Shown here: piece after piece, positions 1-7,734 of the stretch
How positions within the stretch are numbered: position 1 is the stretch's first letter
Layout of the letters: every line of letters begins with the position of its first letter
Source: Bacillota bacterium
GTDB taxonomy: Bacteria; Bacillota; Clostridia; Oscillospirales; Ruminococcaceae
NCBI GenBank assembly: GCA_023418925.1
Contig: JAEZYS010000016.1
Coordinates: 124,001-188,000, forward strand
DNA: 64,000 nt
Reading direction: 5' to 3'
Translations under genes and position numbers: made by a program
Notes under the pieces: generated by a model
What the model saw: the letters and a program-made list of their open reading frames with translations, nothing else
Told to the model about the DNA's origin: nothing
The model's database searches: none

Positions 1-199
1 CCTGGAGAAGCTTCTGAAGTCCGCGATTGCAAACGCTGAACACAATTTTGGTATGGATAAAGACAATCTTTTCGTATCAGAGTGTTTTGTTTGCCCGGGT
101 CCGATAATGAAGAGAATTATGCCTAGAGCACAGGGCAGAGCATTCCGTATACTCAAGAGAACATCACATGTTACTCTCGCAGTAAAGGAAAAAGAATAA
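1..199 (+). CDS. rplV: Ribosomal protein L22, 3' end only
   Basis: Partial gene cut by the window edge; frame 2 reads into a TAA at 197-199. The visible 65 residues contain the C-terminal L22 signature: NAEHNFGMD, then a beta hairpin ending in MPRAQGRAFRILKRTSH, which in L22 reaches into the peptide exit tunnel and interacts with 23S rRNA. It lies 20 bases before rpsC, the usual S10-operon order. Identity is secure; the start lies outside the window. Confidence 0.95.
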   Translation, partial: LEKLLKSAIANAEHNFGMDKDNLFVSECFVCPGPIMKRIMPRAQGRAFRILKRTSHVTLAVKEKE

Positions 200-219
200 G
201 TCGAAAGAGGAGGTAAACT

Positions 220-1008
220 ATGGGACAGAAAGTAAATCCACACGGACTTCGTGTTGGTGTAATCAAAGATTGGGATTCCCGCTGGTTTGCAAACAAAGCA
301 GCTTTCGGCGATACTTTGGTTGAGGACTACAACGTTCGTAACTACATTAAGAAGAGCCTGTATGCAGCAGGAGTTCCTCGTATCGAAATCGAAAGATTTG
401 CAGACAAAGTAAGAATTCATGTTCACTGCGCAAAGCCTGGTATTGTAATAGGCAGAGGCGGAGAAAATATAGAAAAGCTTCGTTCAGCTGTTGAAAAGAT
501 GATTGGTAAGTCAGTAAACATCAACATAGTTGAAGTTAAGACACCTGATCTTGATGCACAGCTCGTAGCTGAAAGCATTGCATCACAGCTTGAAAACAGA
601 GTATCATTCAGAAGAGCAATGAAGCAGTCAATCGGCAGAGCAATGAAGCTTGGTGCAAAGGGTATCAAGACAAGAGTTTCAGGACGTCTCGGCGGAGCTG
701 AAATTGCCAGAGCTGAAAGCTATCATGAAGGTACTATTCCACTCCAGACAATCCGTGCAGATATTGATTACGGAACAGCAGAAGCTGCAACAACATACGG
801 ACGTCTCGGCGTTAAGGTATGGATCTACAAGGGAGAAATCCTCAAGGGTGATGTAGCTGCAGCTAAGGCAAGAGTAATGGAAAAGCCTGAAAGAAAGCCA
901 CGCCAGCCAAAGGCTCGTGATGACAGAAGAAACAATAACAATTACGGCCAGCGTCGTGAGGGCGGTTTCAGACCTCGCACAGATAGAAGAGAAGGAGGTA
1001 ACAACTAA
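220..1008 (+). CDS. rpsC: Ribosomal protein S3
   Basis: S3 of the small-subunit head, at the mRNA entry channel. At 262 residues it is longer than the usual 210-220. The N-terminal MGQKVNPHGLRVG, the KH-domain GRGG loop near residue 80 and the C-terminal S3 domain (SGRLGGAEIAR near 155) are intact. The extra length is a low-complexity basic tail from about residue 220, rich in Arg, Asn, Gly and Pro. The SD for rplP (AAGGAGG, about 992-998) lies inside this tail, and the TAA shares its last base with the rplP ATG, so translation of the two is probably coupled. Own SD is AGAGGAGG. Confidence 0.97.
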   Translation: MGQKVNPHGLRVGVIKDWDSRWFANKAAFGDTLVEDYNVRNYIKKSLYAAGVPRIEIERFADKVRIHVHCAKPGIVIGRGGENIEKLRSAVEKMIGKSVNINIVEVKTPDLDAQLVAESIASQLENRVSFRRAMKQSIGRAMKLGAKGIKTRVSGRLGGAEIARAESYHEGTIPLQTIRADIDYGTAEAATTYGRLGVKVWIYKGEILKGDVAAAKARVMEKPERKPRQPKARDDRRNNNNYGQRREGGFRPRTDRREGGNN

Positions 1009-1433
1009 TGCTGCTTCCAAAAAGAGTTAAATACAGAAGAGTCCATAGAGGAAGAATGACTGGTAAGGCACTCAGAGGTAACAAGGTTTCTAATGGTGAG
1101 TACGGTCTTCAGGCACTTGAACCAGCATGGATTACTTCCAATCAGATAGAATCAGCTCGTATCGCAATGACACGTTACATCAAGCGTGGCGGTCAGGTAT
1201 GGATAAAGATATTCCCAGACAAGCCAGTAACAAAGAAGCCTGCCGAAGTTCGAATGGGTTCCGGTAAGGGTGCTCCTGAGTACTGGGTAGCAGTTGTAAA
1301 GCCAGGCAGAGTATTATTTGAAATTGCCGGCGTTACAGAGGAAATCGCAAGAGAAGCTATGCGTCTTGCTATGCACAAGCTTCCTATAAGATGTAAGTTC
1401 GTAAAACGTGAAGAAGAGGAGGCGAGCGAATAA
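1008..1433 (+). CDS. rplP: Ribosomal protein L16
   Basis: L16 of the large subunit, near the A site and peptidyl transferase centre. The 141 residues match the family length, with the starting MLLPKRVKYRRVHRGRM and the conserved GSGKGAPEYWVAVVKPG region near residue 80. The start codon overlaps the rpsC stop (TAATG), and its own stop overlaps the rpmC start in the same way. The C-terminus is acidic (EEEEASE), an extension typical of clostridial L16. Confidence 0.97.
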   Translation: MLLPKRVKYRRVHRGRMTGKALRGNKVSNGEYGLQALEPAWITSNQIESARIAMTRYIKRGGQVWIKIFPDKPVTKKPAEVRMGSGKGAPEYWVAVVKPGRVLFEIAGVTEEIAREAMRLAMHKLPIRCKFVKREEEEASE

Positions 1434-1630
1434 TGAAGTCTTCAGAAGTAAGAGATATGACCAGCCTTGAGCTGAACACAAAGCTTACTGATTTAAAGAA
1501 AGAGCTGTTTGCTCTTCGTTTTCAGCTCGCTGTGAATCAGCTTGATAACCCTACACGTTTAAAGGCAGTTAAAAAGGATATTGCCCGCATTAAGACTGTT
1601 ATGCGTGAGCGTTCCGTAGCTCAGCAGTAA
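1433..1630 (+). CDS. rpmC: Ribosomal protein L29
   Basis: L29, a 65-residue two-helix protein near the peptide exit where trigger factor and SRP dock. MKSSEVRDMTSLELNTKL and the LFALRFQLAVNQLDNPTRL core are diagnostic. The ATG overlaps the rplP stop by one base, with an SD (GAGGAGG) inside the end of rplP, indicating translational coupling. rpsQ follows 19 bases later. Confidence 0.97.
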   Translation: MKSSEVRDMTSLELNTKLTDLKKELFALRFQLAVNQLDNPTRLKAVKKDIARIKTVMRERSVAQQ

Positions 1631-1649
1631 GTGAAGGGAGGTCATAAAA

Positions 1650-1907
1650 ATGGCTGAAAGAAATCTTAGAAAATCAAGAATCGGCAATGTAGTTTCAAAT
1701 AAAATGGATAAGACTATTGTTGTTGCAATCGAAGACAACGTAAAACATCCGCTTTACAAGAAGATCATCAAGAGAACTATCAAGCTTAAGGCTCACGATG
1801 AAAACAACACATGCAACATCGGTGACCGCGTTGAAATCATGGAGACACGTCCGCTTTCAAAGGATAAGAGATGGCGTCTTGTTGAGGTTATCGAGAAGGC
1901 TAAGTAA
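1650..1907 (+). CDS. rpsQ: Ribosomal protein S17
   Basis: S17, an OB-fold primary 16S rRNA-binding protein of 85 residues. NKMDKTIVVAIEDNVKHPLYKK and the ETRPLSKDKRWRLVEVIEKA C-terminus are family hallmarks. It has an SD GGGAGG eight bases upstream. Downstream the dense packing breaks for 145 bases before rplN. Confidence 0.97.
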   Translation: MAERNLRKSRIGNVVSNKMDKTIVVAIEDNVKHPLYKKIIKRTIKLKAHDENNTCNIGDRVEIMETRPLSKDKRWRLVEVIEKAK

Positions 1908-2052
1908 TTCAGCATAAAGTAACCGCGCAGATGCATGAGACGCACGGGTGCGTTGTTAAGGCATAGCGGCAATAATAAAGTTTAAGAAGCATAAAGTTGG
2001 AGGTCACTGTGACCTCTGACCTGTGACTTCAGTCGGGAAGGAGTAATGCGCT
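1908..2052 (+). other. Structured spacer between rpsQ and rplN
   Basis: A 145-base gap in an otherwise tightly packed operon. It contains a perfect 7-bp inverted repeat GAGGTCA-CTG-TGACCTC at 2000-2016, followed by a partial copy (TGACCTGTGACTTCAG), and a GC-rich hairpin ACGCACGGGTGCGT near 1949-1962. It ends with the rplN SD (GGAAGGAG). No coding potential is visible. It may be an RNA processing or autoregulatory site; that is inference. Confidence 0.45.
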
Positions 2053-2421
2053 GTGATACAGATGCAGACTTATTTGAAAGTCGCTGACAATACAGGTGCC
2101 AAGGAGCTTATGTGTATCAGAGTACTTGGTGGAACACGCAGAAGATATGCAAATATCGGAGATGTAGTTGTTGCTTCCGTTAAAAAAGCAACACCAGGCG
2201 GCGTTGTTAAAAAGGGTGACGTAGTAAAGGCAGTAATAGTACGTTCAGCTAAGGGTGTTCGCCGTGAGGACGGAACATATATCAGATTTGATGAAAACGC
2301 AGCAGTTATTGTCAAGGAAGATAAGAACCCAAGAGGAACACGTATTTTTGGACCAGTAGCTAGAGAGCTCAGAGATAAGGATTATTTGAAGATTCTTTCT
2401 CTTGCTCCTGAAGTACTATAA
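2053..2421 (+). CDS. rplN: Ribosomal protein L14
   Basis: L14, a five-stranded barrel of the large subunit at the subunit interface, 122 residues as usual. The GTG start at 2053 is chosen because the mature family begins MIQxQTxLKVADNTGAKE and an AAGGAG SD lies ten bases upstream; the next ATG would remove conserved residues. The VKKATPGGVVKKGDVVKAVIV core is present. First gene after the structured spacer, so it may begin a separately controlled segment. Confidence 0.97.
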   Translation: MIQMQTYLKVADNTGAKELMCIRVLGGTRRRYANIGDVVVASVKKATPGGVVKKGDVVKAVIVRSAKGVRREDGTYIRFDENAAVIVKEDKNPRGTRIFGPVARELRDKDYLKILSLAPEVL

Positions 2422-2438
2422 TAGGAGGTGTCGTACAG

Positions 2439-2795
2439 ATGAATACATTACATGTTAAAAAGGGCGACACTGTAGTTGTTCTTGCAGGTAAGACTGAAGA
2501 CAAGTACACAAAGGACGGCGACAAGAAGGTTCGCAAGACCGGTAAGGTACTTGAAGTTTCACCTAAGGAAGGCAAAGTAATAGTTGAAGGTATCAACTAT
2601 GTTACTAAGCACGTTAAACCTCGCCAGATGGGACAGCAGGGCGGCATTGTAAAATGCGAAGCTCCAATGTACGTTTCAAAGGTTCAGGTTGTATGCCCAC
2701 ACTGCGGAAAGCCTACAAGAGTAGGTCACAAGATTGAAGCAGATGGCAGCAAGGTAAGAGTATGTAAAAACGCAGAATGCGGCAAGACATTTTAA
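2439..2795 (+). CDS. rplX: Ribosomal protein L24 with a C-terminal Cys4 motif
   Basis: L24, the assembly-initiator KOW-domain protein of the 50S subunit. The N-terminal KKGDTVVVLAGK is the KOW signature. At 118 residues it is longer than the common 100-105: there is a charged loop of about 14 residues after the first strand, and the C-terminal GKPTRVG region is framed by four cysteines (C86, C89, C109, C114), suggesting a bound zinc ion not present in the E. coli or B. subtilis proteins. An SD lies 17 bases after rplN. Confidence 0.95.
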   Translation: MNTLHVKKGDTVVVLAGKTEDKYTKDGDKKVRKTGKVLEVSPKEGKVIVEGINYVTKHVKPRQMGQQGGIVKCEAPMYVSKVQVVCPHCGKPTRVGHKIEADGSKVRVCKNAECGKTF

Positions 2796-2813
2796 AGAAA
2801 GGAGTTATATGAT

Positions 2814-3356
2814 ATGGCAACTAATATGAAAGAACTCTATGTCAGCACAGTAGCTCCTGCTTTAATGAAGAAGTTTGGCTACAAGAGTGTTATGCAGATT
2901 CCGAAGATCGACAAGGTAGTAATCAATGTCGGTGCCGGAGAAGCAAAGGAAAATTCAAAGGTAATTGACGCAATCATGAACGATCTTGCACTTATCACAG
3001 GTCAGAAGCCTGTAGTATGTCGTGCAAAGAAGTCAATTGCAAACTTTAAAGTACGTGAAGGTCAGGCAATCGGTGTTAAGGTTACACTCAGAAGTGAAAA
3101 GATGTACGAATTCCTCGACAGACTTTTCAATGTAGCTTTCCCACGTGTACGTGACTTTAGAGGCATCAACGGTAACTCATTCGATGGAAGAGGAAACTAC
3201 TCAACAGGTATCAAGGAACAGCTTATCTTCCCTGAAATCGAATTTGATAAGATCGATAAGGTTCGTGGTATGGATATAAACATTATCACAACTGCAAACA
3301 CAGATGAGGAAGCAAAGGAACTGCTCGAGCTAATGGGCGCTCCTTTCGCAAAGTAA
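2814..3356 (+). CDS. rplE: Ribosomal protein L5
   Basis: L5 binds 5S rRNA and contacts S13 and P-site tRNA in the central protuberance. The 180 residues match the family. IDKVVINVGAGEA, GQKPVVCRAKKSIANFKVREG and FPRVRDFRGI-GNSFDGRGNYS are the conserved blocks. SD AGAAAGGAG upstream; rpsN follows within 24 bases. Confidence 0.97.
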   Translation: MATNMKELYVSTVAPALMKKFGYKSVMQIPKIDKVVINVGAGEAKENSKVIDAIMNDLALITGQKPVVCRAKKSIANFKVREGQAIGVKVTLRSEKMYEFLDRLFNVAFPRVRDFRGINGNSFDGRGNYSTGIKEQLIFPEIEFDKIDKVRGMDINIITTANTDEEAKELLELMGAPFAK

Positions 3357-3379
3357 ATTTTCGGGAGGGATAACTAAAC

Positions 3380-3565
3380 ATGGCAAAATTGTCAATGAAG
3401 CTTAAACAGCAGAGAACTCCTAAGTTTTCCACTAGATCATACAACAGATGTAAAATTTGCGGCAGACCACACGCATATTTAAGAAAGTTCGGTATATGCC
3501 GTATCTGTTTTAGAGAGCTTGCACATCAGGGTAAGATTCCTGGAGTTAAAAAGGCAAGCTGGTAA
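3380..3565 (+). CDS. rpsN: Ribosomal protein S14, zinc-binding short type
   Basis: S14 of the 30S head, the 61-residue zinc form. Two CxxC pairs (CKIC and CRIC, about residues 24-27 and 40-43) form the zinc site, and RxPxYLRxFGICRICFRELA is typical. Many Firmicutes carry a second zinc-free copy elsewhere that replaces this one under zinc limitation; none is in this window. Confidence 0.97.
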   Translation: MAKLSMKLKQQRTPKFSTRSYNRCKICGRPHAYLRKFGICRICFRELAHQGKIPGVKKASW

Positions 3566-3619
3566 ACAGCAGGCGAGAACACCCGGTTCTCAATCATTTA
3601 TAAGGAGGTTAACAAAGGT

Positions 3620-4018
3620 ATGCAAATTACTGATACAATTGCTGATATTCTTACAAGAATTCGTAATGCGAATACTGCTAAGCACGCAACAGTTGACGTT
3701 CCTGCTTCAAACATGAAAAAGGCTATTACACAGATCCTTGTTGATGAGGGTTATGTAAAGAGCTATCAGCTCATTGAAGACGGAAAGCAGGGTATAATCA
3801 GAATAACACTGAAGTACGGTGAAAACAAATCACAGGTTATCACAGGACTTCGCAGAGTATCAAAGCCAGGTCTTAGAATTTATAAGAGCTGTGAGGATAT
3901 GCCAAAGGTAATGAAGGGTCTCGGAATTGCCATTGTCTCCACATCAAAGGGAGTCATGACAGACAAGAAGGCTAGAGAATTAAATGTTGGCGGCGAAATC
4001 CTTGCATTCGTATGGTAA
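3620..4018 (+). CDS. rpsH: Ribosomal protein S8
   Basis: S8, a primary 16S rRNA-binding protein and in E. coli the translational repressor of the spc operon. 132 residues, beginning MQITDTIADILTRIRNAN and ending in the conserved STSKGVMTDKKARELNVGGEILAFVW. SD AAGGAGG lies ten bases upstream. It is 54 bases from rpsN and 14 from rplF. Confidence 0.97.
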   Translation: MQITDTIADILTRIRNANTAKHATVDVPASNMKKAITQILVDEGYVKSYQLIEDGKQGIIRITLKYGENKSQVITGLRRVSKPGLRIYKSCEDMPKVMKGLGIAIVSTSKGVMTDKKARELNVGGEILAFVW

Positions 4019-4032
4019 GGGGGAACACATAA

Positions 4033-4578
4033 ATGTCAAGAATAGGTAGAAAGCCAATTAGTGTTCCTGCAGGCGTTGAAGTAAAAATCGACGGCGCTAC
4101 TGTTACAGTAAAGGGACCAAAGGGCTCATTAACAAAGACATTCAATCATGATATGATAATCAAGCTTGAGGGCAATGAAATAAATGTTGATCGTCCTTCA
4201 GAGGATAAGATATACAAGTCACTTCATGGTCTCACAAGAACACTTATCCAGAACATGGTTGAAGGCGTTACAACAGGATTTTCAAAGGCACTTGAAGTTG
4301 AAGGTGTTGGTTACCGTGTTGCTAAGCAGGGTAAGAATCTTGTTATGAACCTCGGTTATTCACATCAGGTAATCATTCCTGAAACAGATGAAATAACAAT
4401 TGAAGTTGCAAGTGCTAACAGCATAATTGTTCGCGGTATCGACAAGCAGGCAGTAGGCCAGTTTGCAGCAGAAATCCGTGAAAAGAGAAGACCAGAGCCA
4501 TATAAGGGCAAGGGAATTCATTATGTTGGTGAACGTATCATCCGTAAGGAAGGTAAAGCAGGTAAGGGCAAGAAGTAA
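4033..4578 (+). CDS. rplF: Ribosomal protein L6
   Basis: L6 of the 50S stalk base, 181 residues in two homologous half-domains. MSRIGRKPISVPAGVEV and VKGPKGSLT are N-terminal hallmarks; the C-terminal RRPEPYKGKGIHYVGE region contacts the sarcin-ricin loop. After it there is an unusual 140-base spacer before rplR. Confidence 0.97.
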   Translation: MSRIGRKPISVPAGVEVKIDGATVTVKGPKGSLTKTFNHDMIIKLEGNEINVDRPSEDKIYKSLHGLTRTLIQNMVEGVTTGFSKALEVEGVGYRVAKQGKNLVMNLGYSHQVIIPETDEITIEVASANSIIVRGIDKQAVGQFAAEIREKRRPEPYKGKGIHYVGERIIRKEGKAGKGKK

Positions 4579-4718
4579 GAGTGAATCTGAAAAGGTCCAT
4601 TATTACATTACAGGGCTGTGTGCATAAAACCTCGGTCCGGTAGGATATCCTGATACGTAAGAGAATGGGACAGCTGAAAAGGCTACTATTCTCCAGTTAA
4701 AAAAGGAGTGAAAATAAT
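4579..4718 (+). other. Structured spacer between rplF and rplR
   Basis: A second long gap (140 bases) inside the ribosomal operon. It has an imperfect hairpin at 4661-4693 (GAGAAT pairing with ATTCTC, with an inner AGC/GCT stem) and a palindrome AGGATATCCT near 4642. It ends in the rplR SD (AAAGGAG). No open frame or T-run terminator is evident. Function unknown. Confidence 0.4.
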
Positions 4719-5078
4719 ATGATAAAGCAGTTCAACAGAAGTGCTGCAAGAATGAAGAGACAAAAGAGAGTTCGTGCAAAGATCAGCGGAACAGCAGCAT
4801 GCCCAAGACTCAGCGTTTTCCGCAGCACAAAGCACATTTATGCTCAGCTTATAGACGATGTTGCAGGTGTTACACTCGCAGCAGCATCATCAATGGATAA
4901 GGATTTCGATGCTAACGGCGGCAACAAGGACGGCGCTTTCAAGGTTGGCGAATTAATCGCTAAGAAGGCTGCAGAAAAGGGTATCGCAGACGTAGTATTT
5001 GACCGTGCAGGTTTCCTGTATCACGGAAGAGTAGCAAGTCTTGCTGACGGAGCTAGAAAAGGCGGATTAAACTTCTAA
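4719..5078 (+). CDS. rplR: Ribosomal protein L18
   Basis: L18 binds 5S rRNA with L5 in the central protuberance. 119 residues with RxKRVRAKISGTAACPRLSVFRS near the N-terminus and a C-terminal FDRAGFLYHGRVASLADGAR, both highly conserved. Start is the ATG eight bases after AAAAGGAG. Confidence 0.97.
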   Translation: MIKQFNRSAARMKRQKRVRAKISGTAACPRLSVFRSTKHIYAQLIDDVAGVTLAAASSMDKDFDANGGNKDGAFKVGELIAKKAAEKGIADVVFDRAGFLYHGRVASLADGARKGGLNF

Positions 5079-5111
5079 TCCACTCTATCAATTAACAAGG
5101 AGGTAATACTT

Positions 5112-5618
5112 TTGGCAAATGCTAAGATAGATGCTTCAAATCTCGAACTGACTGAAAAGGTAGTTGCAATTAACAGAGTATCAAAGACTGTTAAAGGTGG
5201 ACGTATCTTCAAGTTTGCTGCTCTCGTAGTAGTAGGCGACGGCAACGGAATCGTTGGTTTCGGTCTCGGAAAGTCAGGAGAAGTTCCTGATGCTATCCGT
5301 AAGGGTATCGAAGATGCAAAGAAGAATTTAATTAAGGTTTCTCTCAGAGGATCAACAATTCCTCACGAAATAGTAGGTGAGTTCGGCGCAGGCCGTGTTC
5401 TCATGAAGCCAGCTGCACCTGGTACAGGTGTTATCGCAGGCGGTCCGGTACGTTGCGTAATTGAAATTGCTGGAATCAAGGACATCAGAACAAAGTCACT
5501 TCGTTCAAACAATGTTTGCAATGTAGTAAGAGCAACAATTAACGGTCTTGCTAACTGCCGCAGCGCTAAGGAAGTTGCTGCAATAAGAGGCAAGTCAGTA
5601 AAAGAAATTTTAGGATAA
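5112..5618 (+). CDS. rpsE: Ribosomal protein S5
   Basis: S5 of the 30S subunit, involved in decoding fidelity and mRNA helicase activity. 168 residues: a double-stranded RNA-binding-like N-terminal domain (VAINRVSKTVKGGRIFKFAALVVVGD) and the C-terminal domain with PGTGVIAGGPVRCVIE. It starts with TTG at 5112, supported by AAGGAGG at 5098-5104 and by the lack of a nearer ATG that keeps the conserved N-terminus. Confidence 0.97.
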   Translation: MANAKIDASNLELTEKVVAINRVSKTVKGGRIFKFAALVVVGDGNGIVGFGLGKSGEVPDAIRKGIEDAKKNLIKVSLRGSTIPHEIVGEFGAGRVLMKPAAPGTGVIAGGPVRCVIEIAGIKDIRTKSLRSNNVCNVVRATINGLANCRSAKEVAAIRGKSVKEILG

Positions 5619-5631
5619 GGAGGATGCTCGC

Positions 5632-5808
5632 ATGGCACTTAAAGTAAAGCTCGTAAAGAGTCTTAACAGCTGTAAGAAAGATCAGATTGCTACTGCTCAT
5701 TCTCTTGGCCTTCGTAAAATCAGCGATGTTACAACACAGCCTGATAACGAGGCTACAAAGGGCAAAGTCAGAAAGATATCCCACCTCGTAGAGGTTACTG
5801 AAGCATAA
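5632..5808 (+). CDS. rpmD: Ribosomal protein L30
   Basis: L30 of the large subunit, only 58 residues. The ATG at 5632 follows AAGGAGG by eight bases and reads MALKVKLVKS through LGLRKISDVTTQPDN to a TAA at 5806-5808. The core LGLRK motif and length match bacterial L30. It sits in the canonical rpsE-rpmD-rplO order. Confidence 0.95.
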   Translation: MALKVKLVKSLNSCKKDQIATAHSLGLRKISDVTTQPDNEATKGKVRKISHLVEVTEA

Positions 5809-5829
5809 TTGCAAGGAGGTGCGAAAATT

Positions 5830-6273
5830 ATGAAGATTCATGAATTATCACCTGCTGAAGGCTCAACCAGAGAAGTCAAGAGAATTGGCCGTGGACAGGG
5901 CTCAGGACAGGGAAAAACAGCCGGCAAGGGTCATAAGGGTCAGAAAGCACGTTCAGGTGGCGGAGTAAGACTCGGATTTGAAGGCGGCCAGATGCCTCTC
6001 GCAAGAAGAATTCCAAAGAGAGGTTTCAACAATTTATTATTTGCTACAAAGTATGCAGAAGTTAATGTTTCTGCACTTGAAGTATTCAAGGAAGGAACCG
6101 TTGTTGATACAGAGCTTCTTATGGCAGCAGGTATCATCAAGAAGGAACTTGACGGAGTTAAGATCCTTGGAAACGGTGAACTTACAAAGAACCTTACAGT
6201 TAAGGCAGCAGCTTTCTCACAAACAGCAAAGGATAAAATTGAAAAGGCAGGCGGGAAGGCAGAGGTGATGTAA
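5830..6273 (+). CDS. rplO: Ribosomal protein L15
   Basis: L15, a late-assembly 50S protein, 147 residues from the ATG at 5830. An in-frame TTG at 5809 lies before the AAGGAGGTG SD (5814-5822) and is rejected as start. The glycine- and arginine-rich N-terminus (RIGRGQGSGQGKTAGKGHKGQKAR) and GFEGGQMPLARRIPKRGF are diagnostic. secY begins two bases after its stop codon. Confidence 0.97.
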   Translation: MKIHELSPAEGSTREVKRIGRGQGSGQGKTAGKGHKGQKARSGGGVRLGFEGGQMPLARRIPKRGFNNLLFATKYAEVNVSALEVFKEGTVVDTELLMAAGIIKKELDGVKILGNGELTKNLTVKAAAFSQTAKDKIEKAGGKAEVM

Positions 6274-6274
6274 T

Positions 6275-7585
6275 GTGTTCCAGACCTTCAGAAATGCTTG
6301 GAAGGTAGTAGAAGTTCGAAAAAAGATTCTCTACACATTACTAATTATCCTCATATTCCGTATCGGATGTGCTATTACGGTTCCGTTTCTGGATGCGTCA
6401 GTACTTGCTGCTGAACTGAATGGCAGCACAGGAGGAAATTTCCTGAACTATCTTGATATTCTCTCCGGCGGCGCTCTTTCAAAAGGAACATTATTTGCAT
6501 TGTCAATTCAACCGTATATCAACGCGTCAATCATTGTTCAGCTTCTGACATATGCTCTCCCTCCTCTTGAACGTCTTCAGAAGGAAGGCGAAGAGGGAAG
6601 GAAAAAACTTCAGAAGATAACAAGCGTTGTATCAATGGTAATCGCACTTGTCATGTCATATGCATACTACATGCTTCAGAGAAATCGTGGAGCAGTTCAG
6701 TACACAGAAGGATTCCCTGGAATATTTACTGCGATAGTAATTATCGTGGCATTCGTAGCAGGTTCATCCCTTATCGTATGGCTTGGCAATCAGGTAAACG
6801 AAAAAGGTATCGGAAATGGTATTTCAATCATACTTTTTGCAGGTATCGTAGCAAGAGGACCGTCTGCGGTTCTTAAAATGTTCGAGCTTGTAAAGACAGA
6901 TACAAAGATGATTCTTGTAGTACCTGTTATTCTTATAGTATTCGTTGTAATGATCGGCTTCATCGTATTTATGAATGAATCCGAGAGACGTATCCCGATA
7001 CAGTACGCAAAAAGAGTTGTAGGACGTAAGCAGTACGGCGGACAGAACACACATATTCCTGTTAAGGTAGCAATGAGCGGCGTTATGCCTATCATCTTTG
7101 CAATGTCAATACTTGCAATACCTCAGACATTGTCAATGTTCATCGAGCCGAAAGCAGTTCCTGAGACATTCTGGGAGAAATTCTATGTTGGATTCCTCAG
7201 TATCTTTAACTACAACACAATATGGTATGCAGTAATTTACTTCCTGCTTATCATTGCTTTTAACTACTTCTATGTATCAATGCAGTACAATCCGATTGAA
7301 ATTGCAAATAATCTTCGTCAGAACAACGGAGGCATTCCGGGCATCAGACCGGGTAAACCGACAAGTGATTTTATCCAGAGAGTTCTCTCAAAGATCACAC
7401 TTATCGGAGCTATCTTCCTCGGTATCATTGCAATATTCCCGATACTGACAAACTTAGCTATCCCATCGATGCAGATTTCAATGGGCGGTACATCAATTCT
7501 GATTATCGTCAGCGTTGTGCTTGAAACAACAAGAACACTCGAATCTCAGTTGATGATGCGTCACCATAAAGGATTTTTAGAGTAA
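6275..7585 (+). CDS. secY: Preprotein translocase subunit SecY
   Basis: The channel-forming subunit of the Sec translocon, 436 residues with about ten predicted membrane segments. The N-terminal MFQTFRNAWKVVEVRKKILYTLLI, the plug region and the cytoplasmic loop ERRIPIQYAKR are recognisable; GIRPGKPTSDFIQR marks the C5 loop that contacts SecA and the ribosome. It starts at GTG 6275, immediately after the rplO stop, with an SD-like GAGGTGATG inside rplO, suggesting translational coupling. Confidence 0.97.
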   Translation: MFQTFRNAWKVVEVRKKILYTLLIILIFRIGCAITVPFLDASVLAAELNGSTGGNFLNYLDILSGGALSKGTLFALSIQPYINASIIVQLLTYALPPLERLQKEGEEGRKKLQKITSVVSMVIALVMSYAYYMLQRNRGAVQYTEGFPGIFTAIVIIVAFVAGSSLIVWLGNQVNEKGIGNGISIILFAGIVARGPSAVLKMFELVKTDTKMILVVPVILIVFVVMIGFIVFMNESERRIPIQYAKRVVGRKQYGGQNTHIPVKVAMSGVMPIIFAMSILAIPQTLSMFIEPKAVPETFWEKFYVGFLSIFNYNTIWYAVIYFLLIIAFNYFYVSMQYNPIEIANNLRQNNGGIPGIRPGKPTSDFIQRVLSKITLIGAIFLGIIAIFPILTNLAIPSMQISMGGTSILIIVSVVLETTRTLESQLMMRHHKGFLE

Positions 7586-7728
7586 ATCCAAAACACTGTC
7601 ACGAGGAAAAGTTTGAGAATAATTTTTTCAAACTGCGAGTTTTATGCTTTTCAGACAATGTCTGAAATTTTGCTGACGCAAAACCTCAAAAAACATCGCG
7701 GAAGGAGGCATACTGCTGATATGGCAGT
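7586..7728 (+). other. Spacer between secY and adk with a hairpin and a 5-codon leader frame
   Basis: A gap of about 143 bases. It holds a hairpin TTCAGAC-AAT-GTCTGAA around 7654-7671 and an SD GGAAGGAGG near 7700-7708. Beyond the SD lies a five-codon frame, ATG at 7721 (MAVWS), whose TGA at 7736-7738 overlaps the adk ATG at 7735. Whether the small frame is translated is not known. Confidence 0.35.
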
Positions 7729-7734
7729 ATGGTC

